This document shows, piece after piece, positions 47,736 through 58,500 of a DNA stretch of 64,000 nucleotides. The notes under the pieces were generated by a model. That model had not been told where the DNA came from and made no database searches. It worked only from the letters and a program-made list of their open reading frames with translations. The DNA comes from Maribacter sp. MJ134 (GTDB taxonomy: Bacteria > Bacteroidota > Bacteroidia > Flavobacteriales > Flavobacteriaceae). How positions within the stretch are numbered: position 1 is the first letter of the stretch; the number at the start of each line of letters is the position of its first letter. The position numbers were made by a program, and so were the translations under genes. The DNA lies in NCBI RefSeq assembly GCF_003970695.1, contig NZ_CP034570.1:2294001-2358000 (forward strand). Direction: 5' to 3'.

Positions 47736-50210
47736 ATGAACAAATGGAACAAAGCACTACTAGGGCTTCTACTATTGATATTCACGGAACCGCTAGTTGC
47801 CCAATCCTTACCCCATCCTGTTATATTTACGACCGCTGATGAAAGACCCCAACTATTACAAACTATAGCTACGTATGATTGGGCCCAAGCCATGGTTGCC
47901 GAGTTGCACGGGCGAATAGACAGCATTGCCGATGTGCATAAAAAACGGCCCCAAGCCTTTCTTACAACACTGCCCCCCTTTAGTTTTGACCATGGCGGTC
48001 ACAGTGAGCAGGAGGCCACGTTCTTGGCAAATGCCCATAATAGAGTTTTAATGATAGCCTCTGAATCGGGCATGCTCTATTACATCACAAAAAACGATAA
48101 GTACGCCCAACTATCCGCAGATATATTAATGGCCTATATTGAGAAGCTCGCGCCAGAAACCCCACAGACGACCACCATTTGTGGCAATGAATTTTATGAT
48201 CCCAGAACTACATATCCTCATTTTGCTTTGGCGTACGATTTCGTATACGACTTCTTAAAAAAAGAAAATACCATGACCTACAGCTCAAAACTGAAAAAAC
48301 AGGTCCGTTTTGATAATGCCATGGCGCAAAAAGCATTACAGCATATGATAGGCAGTGTATTACAAGAGTACGGAAAACCGGATAAGCATGGCCAAAGGGT
48401 CTCCAACCATCCCATACTTACGGCGCCTGGAGCACTTTTTATGATACTTTGTATTGAAAATGATACGGAGCGGGAACGTCTTTTCAATATTTTCTGGGAG
48501 GAAGGCACCGCACATCAAAACTCCTTTAAAAATACAATTTTACCCCTATTTTCCAATCAGGGACTGTGGCCAGAATCCCTGAGTTATGGTTTTATGCCCA
48601 TCGTAAGTATGGTACTGAACATCGTAGACCGCATTAAACCGGAGATGGAAGTTACCAAAAGTTCAAAACATATTTTTAACGGTAATTTCCTATATGATTA
48701 TTTACGGTATCCGGATAGGCGATTTGTACGCTATGGCGATTCTAAAAGAAACAATGACTTTACCGAAAACAATTACAGGTATGCCCTACATATTGCAGCT
48801 CGCCATGGCTATACCGATATAGCGCAAAAGGCACAATTGGCATTACATCAGGCGTATGAGGCAAAAGGCGGATACGACCCGAACCTTAAGAGCACATCAC
48901 CATACGACCAATACCAACATTTACAATTGTTTTGGGGTATAGATGTTCCCAGACAATTGGAGAGCAGCATCGATTTCAACAAAAAAACTGTGATTATAGA
49001 ACATGCTGGAGTGGGGCTGCAAAGGAATGCTGTAGACAAGAACAATGAATTATATGGCCTCTGTGGTATCATCGGTGGCGCCCACTACGTTCATTCCCAT
49101 GTCACTGGGATTTCCATGGAACTCTATGGCGCAGGTTATGTGATGGCTCCCAATGCCGGCCTACCGCCAACCGTCCCGGAAAGACAGATACCCCTTCATG
49201 AACATTATTTTAGGTTGTATGCCGGTAACAATACGGTGGTAGTAAACGGAACTTCACATGGGTTGGACGAAGGCTCTTGGAAACGCAGGGCCAACGTCTG
49301 GCAGAACACCGTGATGAACGTTGCCGCGGAGCCCAAACATTTGCAAGACGGTATTGCAGAGGAATTCAGTTTTGCGACGCAGTTTTTAGACGATACCGTC
49401 AACAATGCCAGGCAAGAACGCACGCTAAGCACCATTAGGACCAGTGAGACCACAGGATATTATTTGGATGTTTTTCGTTCCAAGTCAAATGGCGATAATA
49501 ACTTTCATGATTACCTCTATCACAACTTGGGGGATGCCACGTATATTTTGGATGGGAAAGAGCAGGAATTACCTCTGAAACCAACGGACCGTTATCAAAA
49601 TGATATTGGGGATACCGTTAAATCTCCGGGTTGGCGTTATTTTGAGGATACCATGACTACTGAGATGACGAAGGAAGGCGTCAAAGTGCGTTTTGATATC
49701 ACATACGACGACCGATACATGCACCTTTTTATACCTGAGGGTATTTCAAGGGCCTATACAAAAGCCTTGGCACCTCCAACTAGAGAAGCCAAAAATGGGT
49801 ATGTAGATAAAAAAACACAAGTGTTGGCAATACGCCAAAATGGCGAAGCTTGGGAAAATCCTTTTTTAGTAGTTCTGGAACCTTCACTAGAGAAATCATC
49901 AAGTGTTCAAAAAGTGGTGCCGTTGACCGATGGGGTCACAACTATTGGTGTGATTGTTCATTCACAGATTGTTGATGCCGAAATCACGGATTATATCATT
50001 TCACTGGACACTGAAAATTCAAATTATGTAAATGAATCTTTGGGCCTTGCCTTTACAGGGCGGTTTGGTATCGTTCGAGAAACCAAGAAAAAAGAAGGCG
50101 TGCAAATGACCCTCTACATTGGTGAAGGCGAGCGTTTGATTTGGGGCGATAAAAAATTGGAGGCCGATGGGGCAGGAAAGGGTATACGTTATTTCAATTA
50201 TAAAAAATAG
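47736..50210 (+). CDS. Heparinase II/III-like lyase (copy 2), with HNTV changed to NNTV
   Basis: An 824-residue paralogue of the 35886 lyase (signal peptide ending LVAQ). The toroid and beta-sandwich are conserved, including YVHSHVTGISMELYG (His453, His455). The superfamily HNTVxVxG motif reads NNTVVVNG (Asn498 where copy 1 has His502), so substrate or mechanism may differ. RTSETTGYYLDVFRSKS and [10 protein letters not shown] match copy 1. It lies 4 nt after GH78 and 1 nt before the next sulfatase. Prediction: a second lyase with a different cleavage site, or a binding paralogue. Confidence 0.83.
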   Translation: MNKWNKALLGLLLLIFTEPLVAQSLPHPVIFTTADERPQLLQTIATYDWAQAMVAELHGRIDSIADVHKKRPQAFLTTLPPFSFDHGGHSEQEATFLANAHNRVLMIASESGMLYYITKNDKYAQLSADILMAYIEKLAPETPQTTTICGNEFYDPRTTYPHFALAYDFVYDFLKKENTMTYSSKLKKQVRFDNAMAQKALQHMIGSVLQEYGKPDKHGQRVSNHPILTAPGALFMILCIENDTERERLFNIFWEEGTAHQNSFKNTILPLFSNQGLWPESLSYGFMPIVSMVLNIVDRIKPEMEVTKSSKHIFNGNFLYDYLRYPDRRFVRYGDSKRNNDFTENNYRYALHIAARHGYTDIAQKAQLALHQAYEAKGGYDPNLKSTSPYDQYQHLQLFWGIDVPRQLESSIDFNKKTVIIEHAGVGLQRNAVDKNNELYGLCGIIGGAHYVHSHVTGISMELYGAGYVMAPNAGLPPTVPERQIPLHEHYFRLYAGNNTVVVNGTSHGLDEGSWKRRANVWQNTVMNVAAEPKHLQDGIAEEFSFATQFLDDTVNNARQERTLSTIRTSETTGYYLDVFRSKSNGDNNFHDYLYHNLGDATYILDGKEQELPLKPTDRYQNDIGDTVKSPGWRYFEDTMTTEMTKEGVKVRFDITYDDRYMHLFIPEGISRAYTKALAPPTREAKNGYVDKKTQVLAIRQNGEAWENPFLVVLEPSLEKSSSVQKVVPLTDGVTTIGVIVHSQIVDAEITDYIISLDTENSNYVNESLGLAFTGRFGIVRETKKKEGVQMTLYIGEGERLIWGDKKLEADGAGKGIRYFNYKK

Positions 50211-50211
50211 C

Positions 50212-51780
50212 ATGGAGCAAAACCTTTGGATACCATTATTGTTATTGTTTCTGATGCTGGGTTGTAAGAAGTCCGTCGAACCAAAAAATGTGCTGTTGAT
50301 TTTGGTCGATGATTATGGATACAACGACATGAGTTTTAGAAACAACAGTTTCTATGAAACTCCGAGTATTGACCAATTGGCAAGCGAAAGCACCGTATTT
50401 AAAGAAGGTTATGCCAACTCTAGGGTCTGCAGCCCTTCCAGGGCCAGTATCATGACGGGGAAATTTACTGCACGGCATGGTATTACGGATTGGATAGGAG
50501 CGCCAGCAGGGGAGGAATGGCGAAAGAAAAAAAGGTTCAACCAGCTGCTGCCACCAGAATATTCACGTCAGTTGCCCTCAGAGGATATTTCCCTGGCAGA
50601 AGCTTTAAAGAAACAAGGGTACACCACTTTTTTTGCGGGCAAATGGCACTTGGGTAGCAAAGGCTCTTGGCCAGAGGACCATGGATTTGACCACAATATA
50701 GGTGGTTGGGACTCCGGTAGTCCAAATGGGGGATTTTTTGCCCCTTATAACAATCCAAATCTAAAGAACGGACAGCCTGGTGAAAATTTAAGTATGCGGT
50801 TGGCAAAAGAAACCGTAGCCTTTATGAAAGACAATACAAAGCAGCCCTTTTTTGCCTTTTTGTCCTTTTATGCCGTTCATGCACCCTTACAGACCACCCA
50901 ACCAAAATGGAACAAATACAGGGATAAGGCAGTGGCCAGTGGGTTGGCAGAGGCGGGATACGGAATGGAAGCAGTGCTGCCCATACGCCAGGTTCAAGAC
51001 AATCCCATTTACGCAGGACTGGTAGAAAGTATGGACGATGCCGTGGGTCATGTTTTAGATGCCCTAAGGGAAATGGGCTTGGAGGAAAACACCATGGTGG
51101 TATTTACCTCAGATAATGGTGGCGTGGCTTCTGGGGATAATTATGCCACATCCAACCTTCCGTTACGTGGGGGTAAGGGCTACCCTTTTGAAGGGGGCAT
51201 CAAAGAGCCCTACCTAATAAAAATTCCTTGGCTGGAAAATCAGACGGCAGAAACCGACGTGCCGGTTACCGGAGCCGATATCTATCCCACCATTTTAGAT
51301 GCAGTTGAAGTGGAATTGATACCTGGACAACATCAAGACGGAATAAGCCTTCTTCCGCTGATGGGCGGATTGCCCGCAAAGGAGAGAAGTTTAATCTGGC
51401 ATTATCCACATTACGGAAATCAAGGTGGGCAACCTTCCTCCATCATTAGAAAAGGGAAATGGAAATTGATTCATTACTATGAAGATGGTCGGGACGAATT
51501 GTATGATTTGGAAATTGATATTTCCGAAAAAAATAATGTTGCCGGCAAGCACCAAGAATTAACCAGTGCCCTGTTAGCGGAGCTTATGGATTTTTTAAAC
51601 GGAGTAGATGCTAAGTTTCCTAAACAAGACCCGCTTTACGATGCTGAAAAGGAACGGGTTTATTTAGAGCGAATGGCTACAGAAAAGCGGAAAGCTTTGG
51701 AGCAACAACGTTTGGAAATACTACAACCCAACTTTCAACCCAATGCAGATTGGTGGGGGAGTCAAACCACAAAAGATTGA
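50212..51780 (+). CDS. Arylsulfatase-type S1 sulfatase lipoprotein
   Basis: A 522-residue sulfatase starting one nt after the preceding stop, which gives a compact lipoprotein signal (LMLGC, Cys18). Metal ligands are in LILVDDYGYND, the signature CSPSRASIMTGK starts at catalytic Cys73, GKWHLG is the conserved lysine/histidine block and FTSDNGG completes the metal site. This is the arylsulfatase A-like layout. A longer frame to 50167 would overlap the lyase and is unnecessary. Its TGA overlaps the next gene's ATG (TGATG). Confidence 0.94.
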   Translation: MEQNLWIPLLLLFLMLGCKKSVEPKNVLLILVDDYGYNDMSFRNNSFYETPSIDQLASESTVFKEGYANSRVCSPSRASIMTGKFTARHGITDWIGAPAGEEWRKKKRFNQLLPPEYSRQLPSEDISLAEALKKQGYTTFFAGKWHLGSKGSWPEDHGFDHNIGGWDSGSPNGGFFAPYNNPNLKNGQPGENLSMRLAKETVAFMKDNTKQPFFAFLSFYAVHAPLQTTQPKWNKYRDKAVASGLAEAGYGMEAVLPIRQVQDNPIYAGLVESMDDAVGHVLDALREMGLEENTMVVFTSDNGGVASGDNYATSNLPLRGGKGYPFEGGIKEPYLIKIPWLENQTAETDVPVTGADIYPTILDAVEVELIPGQHQDGISLLPLMGGLPAKERSLIWHYPHYGNQGGQPSSIIRKGKWKLIHYYEDGRDELYDLEIDISEKNNVAGKHQELTSALLAELMDFLNGVDAKFPKQDPLYDAEKERVYLERMATEKRKALEQQRLEILQPNFQPNADWWGSQTTKD

Positions 51781-54065
51781 TGATGTACAAATCGGTATGC
51801 TTAAAATATTGGCTATGCTTCCTCATGCTGGGAATGGTCCTCCTATCATGTGATAAAGCAAATAATACCTTGCCAAAATCGCTTATTGAAGATTTTAAAA
51901 ATCCACCTAAGGCCTTTAAACCCATGCCTTTTTGGCACATTAATGGGGAATTGACCACCGATGGCATTCGTCAACAGATGAAAGATGCCAAGGAATTAGG
52001 TGGTTTTAGCGGCATTAGCGTTTTACCCCTTGCGCCCAAAAAAAATGGACGGCCAGGTACAACACCTAAGTTTCTTTCCAAGGAGTACTTGGAACGATTC
52101 CAAGATGTTTTGAATATCGCCGAGGAATTGGATATGGAGGTGATTTTATATGACGATAATGATTTTCCCAGTGGTATGGCGGGCGGAAAATTGGGCGAGC
52201 TATATCCCGAGCATACCATGAAACGCCTGGACAACGTAGAATCAACCGTCCAAGGTCCGGCTGTTTTAAAAGAAAAATTGCCCGATGGCGAATTGCTTGC
52301 TGCGGTGGCCATGAATCCAAAAACCTTGGAACGTCTTGACCTTAGTGAGTACATTAAAGACAATACCATCAATTGGCAGGTTCCTGCGGGCGAATGGAAG
52401 GTCATGTATTTTGTTTTAGTAAAGGATAGTTATCACAAAGCTTATCCCGTTGTCGATTATTTGGATACCACTGCGGTGCGTAAACTAATGGAATTGACTT
52501 ACGAGGTGCATGAAGAAAACTTTGGTTCCTACTTTGGGAATACCATAAAAAAAGTCTTTTTTGATGATGTGGGTTTTTGGAAACACCCACGAACCTGGAC
52601 CGGTCGTTTCAATCAAAAATTCAAAGAACTCAACGGTTATGACCCCGAACCCTATTACCCTGCACTTTGGTACGATATAGGACCAGAAACGGAATCGGTA
52701 CGTCATGCATTTTTTAAAACGAGGGCCGAACTATTGGCCGAAGGGTTTCCGAAACTGGTCGGGAAATGGGCCCAAGAAAACGGCTTGAAGGATACGGGGC
52801 ACCCGCCAGGTAATTACGACCCCACCCCCATAGACATGAACGCCGATATTTTTAAGTTCTACAGGCATATGGCCATACCATTGACCGACGCCATCATTGG
52901 CTATCAGTTTGGTCAAAATGGGCACAAACTCATCAGTTCTGCGGCCGATTATTATGATAGACCCATGGTTTCCACGGAAATCTACGGCGCCTATAAGGAA
53001 GAAACCATGGATTCCTTAATGCTCTATCGCTCGGCGATGGACCTCTTCTCCCGCGGTGTAAATTTTGTAGTGCCGCATGGCCTCTGGTACCATCCGGAAC
53101 AAGTTTATATTTCCCCTTTGGTATCGCCCTACAGTGAAAAATTGGCCGCTGCATTACCCGGCTACTCAGAGTTTGTAGGCCGCGCTTGTATGTTGTTGCA
53201 AGGTGGAAAACGAGTTTCGGAAATAGGGGTTTTTTATCCGTTTGAAGAATTGGCGGGCTGGTACCGATTTGAAGACCCAGCTAACCCTCGGCAAGGGTTT
53301 TTTATATCCCCAGAAACTAATTATATGGAAATCAGTGGAATGCTCACCAACGATTTACGGCAAGATTTCACCTTTATCCACCCCGAATTCTTTTTAGGGG
53401 ACAAATATGCGCTTCACAACGGTGCCGTAACCCTAAGTAATCTTGAAAACAAACAAACTTATAAAGCCCTTATCCTAACCGGTTGCAAAGTGATATCGGT
53501 AAAGACATTGGAAAAGCTAAAAGCCTATTATGACCAAGGCGGCTTGGTGATTTCCACAGGCCAACTGCCATATAAATCCTCCGAAATGGGAAAAGACGAG
53601 CAGGTAAAAACCCTGATAAAGGAGCTGTTTGGAGTGGATGCAAATGCCCCTTTGGATGGCAACCCGCACATAAACCAGAACAACTCCGGTGGCAGGGCCA
53701 TTCATTTGGCAGATGCCAATGAAGCTGAGCTATCCAAGGCCTTGGTCATGGGCCTCACGCCCGATGTGGCCTTTTCTCCCAATCCAATACTTGGTTCGGA
53801 TTTTGGCAAGTTCAACTACATCCACAAAATAAAGGAAGGTAGGCATATCTACTTTTTCTCCAATTCCAGTGATGAAGCCATCCAGACCGAAGTGACCCTC
53901 AAAGGTGATTTTAAGCTCTTTGAAGCGAATCCCCATACAGGGAATATCACACCAATTAAAAACTCAAAAAAGGTAAGTATAGAAAATCAATCCTATACAA
54001 AAGCCAGTCTGAACTTGCCTCCGGTGGGTGCTGTTTTTTGGATATCAAATGAAGACCTGAAATGA
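51780..54065 (+). CDS. GH106-like glycoside hydrolase lipoprotein
   Basis: A 761-residue lipoprotein (VLLSCDK) that begins one base inside the preceding stop. The N-terminal FKNPPKAFKPMPFWHINGELTTDGI resembles the FKNPP..TWWHWLSG..GITADLEAM start of the GH106 enzyme at 55581. FFDDVGFWKHPRTWTGRFN and STEIYGAYKEE look like barrel active-site segments. The C-terminus includes a flavodoxin-like segment (ALILTGCKVISVKTLEKLKAYYDQGG) and a beta tail (about 637-761). Part of that tail is duplicated near-identically in the chimera at 59096. A rhamnosidase role is plausible, not shown. Confidence 0.75.
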   Translation: MMYKSVCLKYWLCFLMLGMVLLSCDKANNTLPKSLIEDFKNPPKAFKPMPFWHINGELTTDGIRQQMKDAKELGGFSGISVLPLAPKKNGRPGTTPKFLSKEYLERFQDVLNIAEELDMEVILYDDNDFPSGMAGGKLGELYPEHTMKRLDNVESTVQGPAVLKEKLPDGELLAAVAMNPKTLERLDLSEYIKDNTINWQVPAGEWKVMYFVLVKDSYHKAYPVVDYLDTTAVRKLMELTYEVHEENFGSYFGNTIKKVFFDDVGFWKHPRTWTGRFNQKFKELNGYDPEPYYPALWYDIGPETESVRHAFFKTRAELLAEGFPKLVGKWAQENGLKDTGHPPGNYDPTPIDMNADIFKFYRHMAIPLTDAIIGYQFGQNGHKLISSAADYYDRPMVSTEIYGAYKEETMDSLMLYRSAMDLFSRGVNFVVPHGLWYHPEQVYISPLVSPYSEKLAAALPGYSEFVGRACMLLQGGKRVSEIGVFYPFEELAGWYRFEDPANPRQGFFISPETNYMEISGMLTNDLRQDFTFIHPEFFLGDKYALHNGAVTLSNLENKQTYKALILTGCKVISVKTLEKLKAYYDQGGLVISTGQLPYKSSEMGKDEQVKTLIKELFGVDANAPLDGNPHINQNNSGGRAIHLADANEAELSKALVMGLTPDVAFSPNPILGSDFGKFNYIHKIKEGRHIYFFSNSSDEAIQTEVTLKGDFKLFEANPHTGNITPIKNSKKVSIENQSYTKASLNLPPVGAVFWISNEDLK
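53686..53806 (+). repeat. Duplicated 121-bp segment, copy 1
   Basis: Coding for GGRAIHLADANEAELSKAL and what follows. It matches 60432-60552 with two mismatches over 121 nt. Similarity continues at a lower level to the end of both genes. Confidence 0.97.
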
Positions 54066-55546
54066 ATATAATGAAGCGAACACTTTTATTGACTACCCTG
54101 TTTATAAGCCTTTTTAGCTGCAAACAAGATGAAAAGAAAGAAACAAAAAAAGCGAACACAAAACCGAACATCGTTTACATATTGACCGACCAATGGCGCG
54201 GTGATGCTTTGGGCTACGCGGGCGACCCCAATGTAAAAACACCAAATCTGGACCAGTTTGCCAAAGAGTCCGTCAACTTTACCAATGCCATATCCGTAGC
54301 ACCCGTCTGTACACCGCACAGAGCGGCATTGTTGACCGGTAAATTCCCGACTACTACGGGCATGTTCGTCAATGACCTTTATCTACCCAAAGAAGAAGTG
54401 ACCATGGCCGAAATTTTTAAGGGTGCAGGCTACAAAACAGGGTTTTGGGGAAAATGGCACTTAGATGGTCATGGCCGTTCTACCTATATCCCGGAAGAAC
54501 GAAGACAAGGTTTTGAATATTGGAAGGGCTTGGAATGTTCTCATGCCTATAATAAAATGCCTTACTATGATAATAATGATACCATTTTAAGGTATTGGCC
54601 AGAATATTCGCCATTTGCCATCACGAAGGATGCCAACCAATATATGGCGGATAACGCCAATAGCGAACAGCCTTTTTTCATGCTGGTTTCCATAGCTACT
54701 CCGCACTACCCGCATAACAGTGCTCCCAAGAAATATAAGGAAATGTATCCGCAGGATAGCCTTGTGCTTCCTCCGAATATTCCAAAGTCATTGGAGCCAA
54801 GGGTTCGGAAAGAGCTGCAAGGCTATTACGCCCATGCAACCGCGACCGATGAGGCTATTGGGAATATGCTCAACCAACTAAAAGAGCTGGATTTACTGGA
54901 AAATACCATTGTGGTCTTTTCTGCCGACCACGGAGAGATGATGGGTGCCCACGGGGTAAGACCTTTTGTAAAACAACTGGCATGGGATGAAGCGCTTCGA
55001 ATACCATTTTTAATTCGATATCCCCAAATTGATGCCAACGCGGGAACGGTAGTAAATGCCCCATTGACCACACCCGATATACTCCCCTCGCTCTTAGGTT
55101 TGACCGATATTCAGATTCCCAAAGACGTAGAAGGTGAAAATTTGGCCAATCTCATTAAAAATCCCAATCCAGATGTAGATAGAGCTGCACTGGCGATGGG
55201 CGTCGCTCCTTTTGGGGCCAATGTAAAAGACCCAGCCTACAGGGCCATAAAAACCAAGCAATATACCTACGTGAAAACCCCAGAAGGTGCCAGTCATTTA
55301 TTCGATAATCTGGATGACCCGTTTCAAATGCAAAATTTGGTACATAAAACGGAGTATGCGAAAGTCCAGCAAAAGTTAGATGACGAATTGGTCGGTCAGC
55401 TCAATAAAATAGGGGACGAATTTGGTGATAGGGATTACTACCTTAAAAAATGGAACTACATTTTTGATAAAAAAAGGAAAGCCATTGATTGGTGGAGTTT
55501 TGATGAGGGAAAGGGTGTGGTACAGTCGCCTAAACCAGTTCAATAA
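54062..55546 (+). CDS. S1 sulfatase lipoprotein with CTPHR signature
   Basis: A 494-residue sulfatase whose ATG overlaps the previous stop (ATGA), with lipobox LFSC (Cys20). Ligand block IVYILTDQWRGDALGYAG, signature CTPHRAALLTGK from catalytic Cys83, GKWHLDG and FSADHGEMMGAHG are all present. The DQWRGD variant is shared with a branch that includes phosphonate monoester hydrolases, so sulfate specificity is likely but not certain. Met4 at 54071 is an alternative start. Next gene follows after 34 nt. Confidence 0.92.
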   Translation: MNIMKRTLLLTTLFISLFSCKQDEKKETKKANTKPNIVYILTDQWRGDALGYAGDPNVKTPNLDQFAKESVNFTNAISVAPVCTPHRAALLTGKFPTTTGMFVNDLYLPKEEVTMAEIFKGAGYKTGFWGKWHLDGHGRSTYIPEERRQGFEYWKGLECSHAYNKMPYYDNNDTILRYWPEYSPFAITKDANQYMADNANSEQPFFMLVSIATPHYPHNSAPKKYKEMYPQDSLVLPPNIPKSLEPRVRKELQGYYAHATATDEAIGNMLNQLKELDLLENTIVVFSADHGEMMGAHGVRPFVKQLAWDEALRIPFLIRYPQIDANAGTVVNAPLTTPDILPSLLGLTDIQIPKDVEGENLANLIKNPNPDVDRAALAMGVAPFGANVKDPAYRAIKTKQYTYVKTPEGASHLFDNLDDPFQMQNLVHKTEYAKVQQKLDDELVGQLNKIGDEFGDRDYYLKKWNYIFDKKRKAIDWWSFDEGKGVVQSPKPVQ

Positions 55547-55580
55547 TTTTTAAGACCCAACCTAAGGTACGAAGTAACTA

Positions 55581-58500
55581 ATGAAAATAGTTAAAAACAC
55601 ATACAAACCCTTTATAAGTATTATTATGCTGCTCTTGATGAGCAGCACAATCTTGTGGAGTCAAGAGGTGAAAAGGGTAGTGTCTACGGAATTAGAAGTG
55701 GGCTTCAAAAATCCACCAAATGAAGCCAAAGCCCGTACATGGTGGCATTGGTTGAGCGGTCATGTTTCCATGAAAGGAATTACGGCCGATTTGGAGGCCA
55801 TGAAACAGGTAGGTATTCAAGAGGCACAACTGTTCAATGTGCATTTGGATATTCCCCATGGTCCAGTAACCTATTTAAGTGAAGAATGGCTGGAACTATT
55901 TCATTTTGCAGCGAAGGAGGCAAAGCGATTGGACTTGGAACTAGGATTTCATAACGGACCCGGATGGTCTTCCAGCGGAGGGCCTTGGGTAACGCCAGAA
56001 CAGGCCATGCAGACCGTGGTATTCAGTGAAATTGAAGTTGAAGGTAGACAAAGCTTTAATAACCAATTGCCTCAGCCGCAAACCAAATTGGGGTACTATC
56101 AAGATATTGCCGTGCTGGCTTTTCCAAAACCTAAAAAAGACATCAAAATAGACGGATTGGATTACAAAAACCTATCCGAGCGTATTCGGAATCACCTATT
56201 GCCCGATGCCAAACCTATTGATGAGGCGGCCATTGTAAAAAAAGAAGCAATCATTGAGCTTACTTCAAGATTTTCTGAAGACGGAATTCTGGAGTGGAAA
56301 GTACCCAAGGGCGATTGGATAATTTTGAGGTTAGGGCACACACCCACCGGGATGAAAAACCGCCCTGCACCGGAAGACGGTAGCGGTTTGGAAGTGGACA
56401 AAATGAGTAAAAAGGCCTTGGACGCTTACTGGGCAGCGGGTATTCAACCCATCATCAACAAATTGGGCGATTTGATAGGTACTACGGTAAATAATTGCAT
56501 TATTGATAGTTACGAGGTGGAAACCACGAACTGGACCCTTGGTTTTGATAACGAATTTAAAAATCTAAGGGGCTATGACCTCAGCTCGTATTTACCCACC
56601 TTGGCCGGATATTACGTAGATAGCGGTGAAGTTACGGAACGCTTTTTATGGGATTTCAGAAGAACCATTGGCGACCTCATTGCTAAAAATTACTATGAGC
56701 ATTTTGGAGAATTATGCCGTAAAAACGGAATGAAATTTTCCGTGGAGCCCTATTGGGGTCCTTTTGACAATATGCAGGTGGGCGCCACCGGAGATATTGT
56801 AATGTGTGAGTTTTGGAGCGGTGGTTATCCGTTTTTTGACTCCCCAAAATTTGTGTCCTCCATTGCGCATTTAAATGGTAGTCCCATCGTGGGGGCAGAA
56901 TCTTTTACGGGTATTGGCGGGTGGAACGTACATCCCGCCATGCTAAAATCCATTGGTGATAGGGCCTGGGCAGAGGGCATTACACGATTTATCTTTCATA
57001 GTTATGTGCATCAACCTTTTGAGGTGGCACCGGGTTTCGCCCTGAGCTATCACGGTACCGAATTCAATCGCCTAAATACGTGGTGGAAACAGAGCAGTGC
57101 TTTTATGGACTACATTGCTCGTTCGCAATTCTTATTGCAGCATGGCAAAAGCGTTGCCGATGTCTTGGTGTTCACAGGCGAATCTTCACCAAATACAGCT
57201 TTCTTAAAACCTGAAATCAAAGCGCTGGGCTATGACTATGATTTATTGGGCTCCAATAAAATAAAGGAGCTTTATGTTAAAGATGGAAAAATCTACACCG
57301 CCCATAGTGGTCCGTATGAAGTTTTGGCACTGACCGATAGCCAATGGATGAAAGCGGAGACCCTGCGCAAAATAAATGGCTTGGTGGCAGATGGGGCAAC
57401 TGTCATTGGCACCAAGCCCAAGAAATCCCCAAGTCTGGAAGACTACACAAATGGAGATACTGAAATTGACCAGCTCGCCAATGCCCTTTGGGAGCGTGGA
57501 GCCGTAAAAGCGACCTCCATTAAAGCCTATTTGGAACAAACGAAAACACCGCCCGATGTAAAACTGGAAGGTGATGATGTATCGGACATCAGTTTTATTC
57601 ATAGAACATCAGAACAAGCGGATATGTATTTCATTGCCAACGCACGAAAGGAAGGACGAGAATTTATTGGGCGTTTCAGGGTTGCAGGCAAACAGCCCGA
57701 ACTTTGGAATACGGAAACAGGGGTTATTAAAGAGGTACCGGTCTTTCAACAACATGAAGATGGCACCACCAGCGTACCCTTAAGATTAGGAATGGAAGAG
57801 GCTGTTTTTGTGGTGTTCCGAAAGCCAATTACAAACGGACATTTTTTGGAAACCAAGGCAAACTTGGAAAAACCCAGTTTAGTCCCACTCTCCAATCTAA
57901 GCATTACCAAAGCGGAATACGGAACATTTTTACAAGAGGGCTTGGTAGATATCACCGATAGGGTATCCAAAGCCATAAAAAATGGAACATTGGACTTTCA
58001 GATGTCCAGGGGGTTTTGTGATTGTGACCCTGCCATGGGCTATAAGAAAAAACTTCGGATGGAATATAGGATTGGTGAGGATACTCATATTTTGAATGCA
58101 GAGGAACGCGAACACATCCATCTAGATGCCGGAGATAAAGAGTTAAAAATCTTGAAAGCGGTATTTGGCAAATTCAAAGCCGAAACCAAAGGGGTACCCG
58201 GAAAGTATAAAATCCATGATATCACCTCAGAGATTAAAGCGATGGTCGCCTCAGGGAATATTGATATTCCTATACGGGACGAATTAATAGGGAACAGGCC
58301 CCTTGACGGAAACAATACAGCCTTACGAATTACCTTTTCCAAAGATGGGGAAGAACAAACCCGTACCATCCCAAAAGGCGGCATGCTTAAATTATCAAAA
58401 GATGTTCCCACAACAGAATTCATGGTTAAGGATAAAAAAGTGTACTGGGCCACACCCTATCCCGGCACCTTGGCCTATACTACCGTAGATGGAAAACAGA

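Noticed and set aside
47811-47822. CATCCTGT inside the second lyase gene, resembling the PUL box in reverse
   Set aside because: Only 7-8 bases match, it lies in the coding region and no -7 box follows at 22-23 nt.
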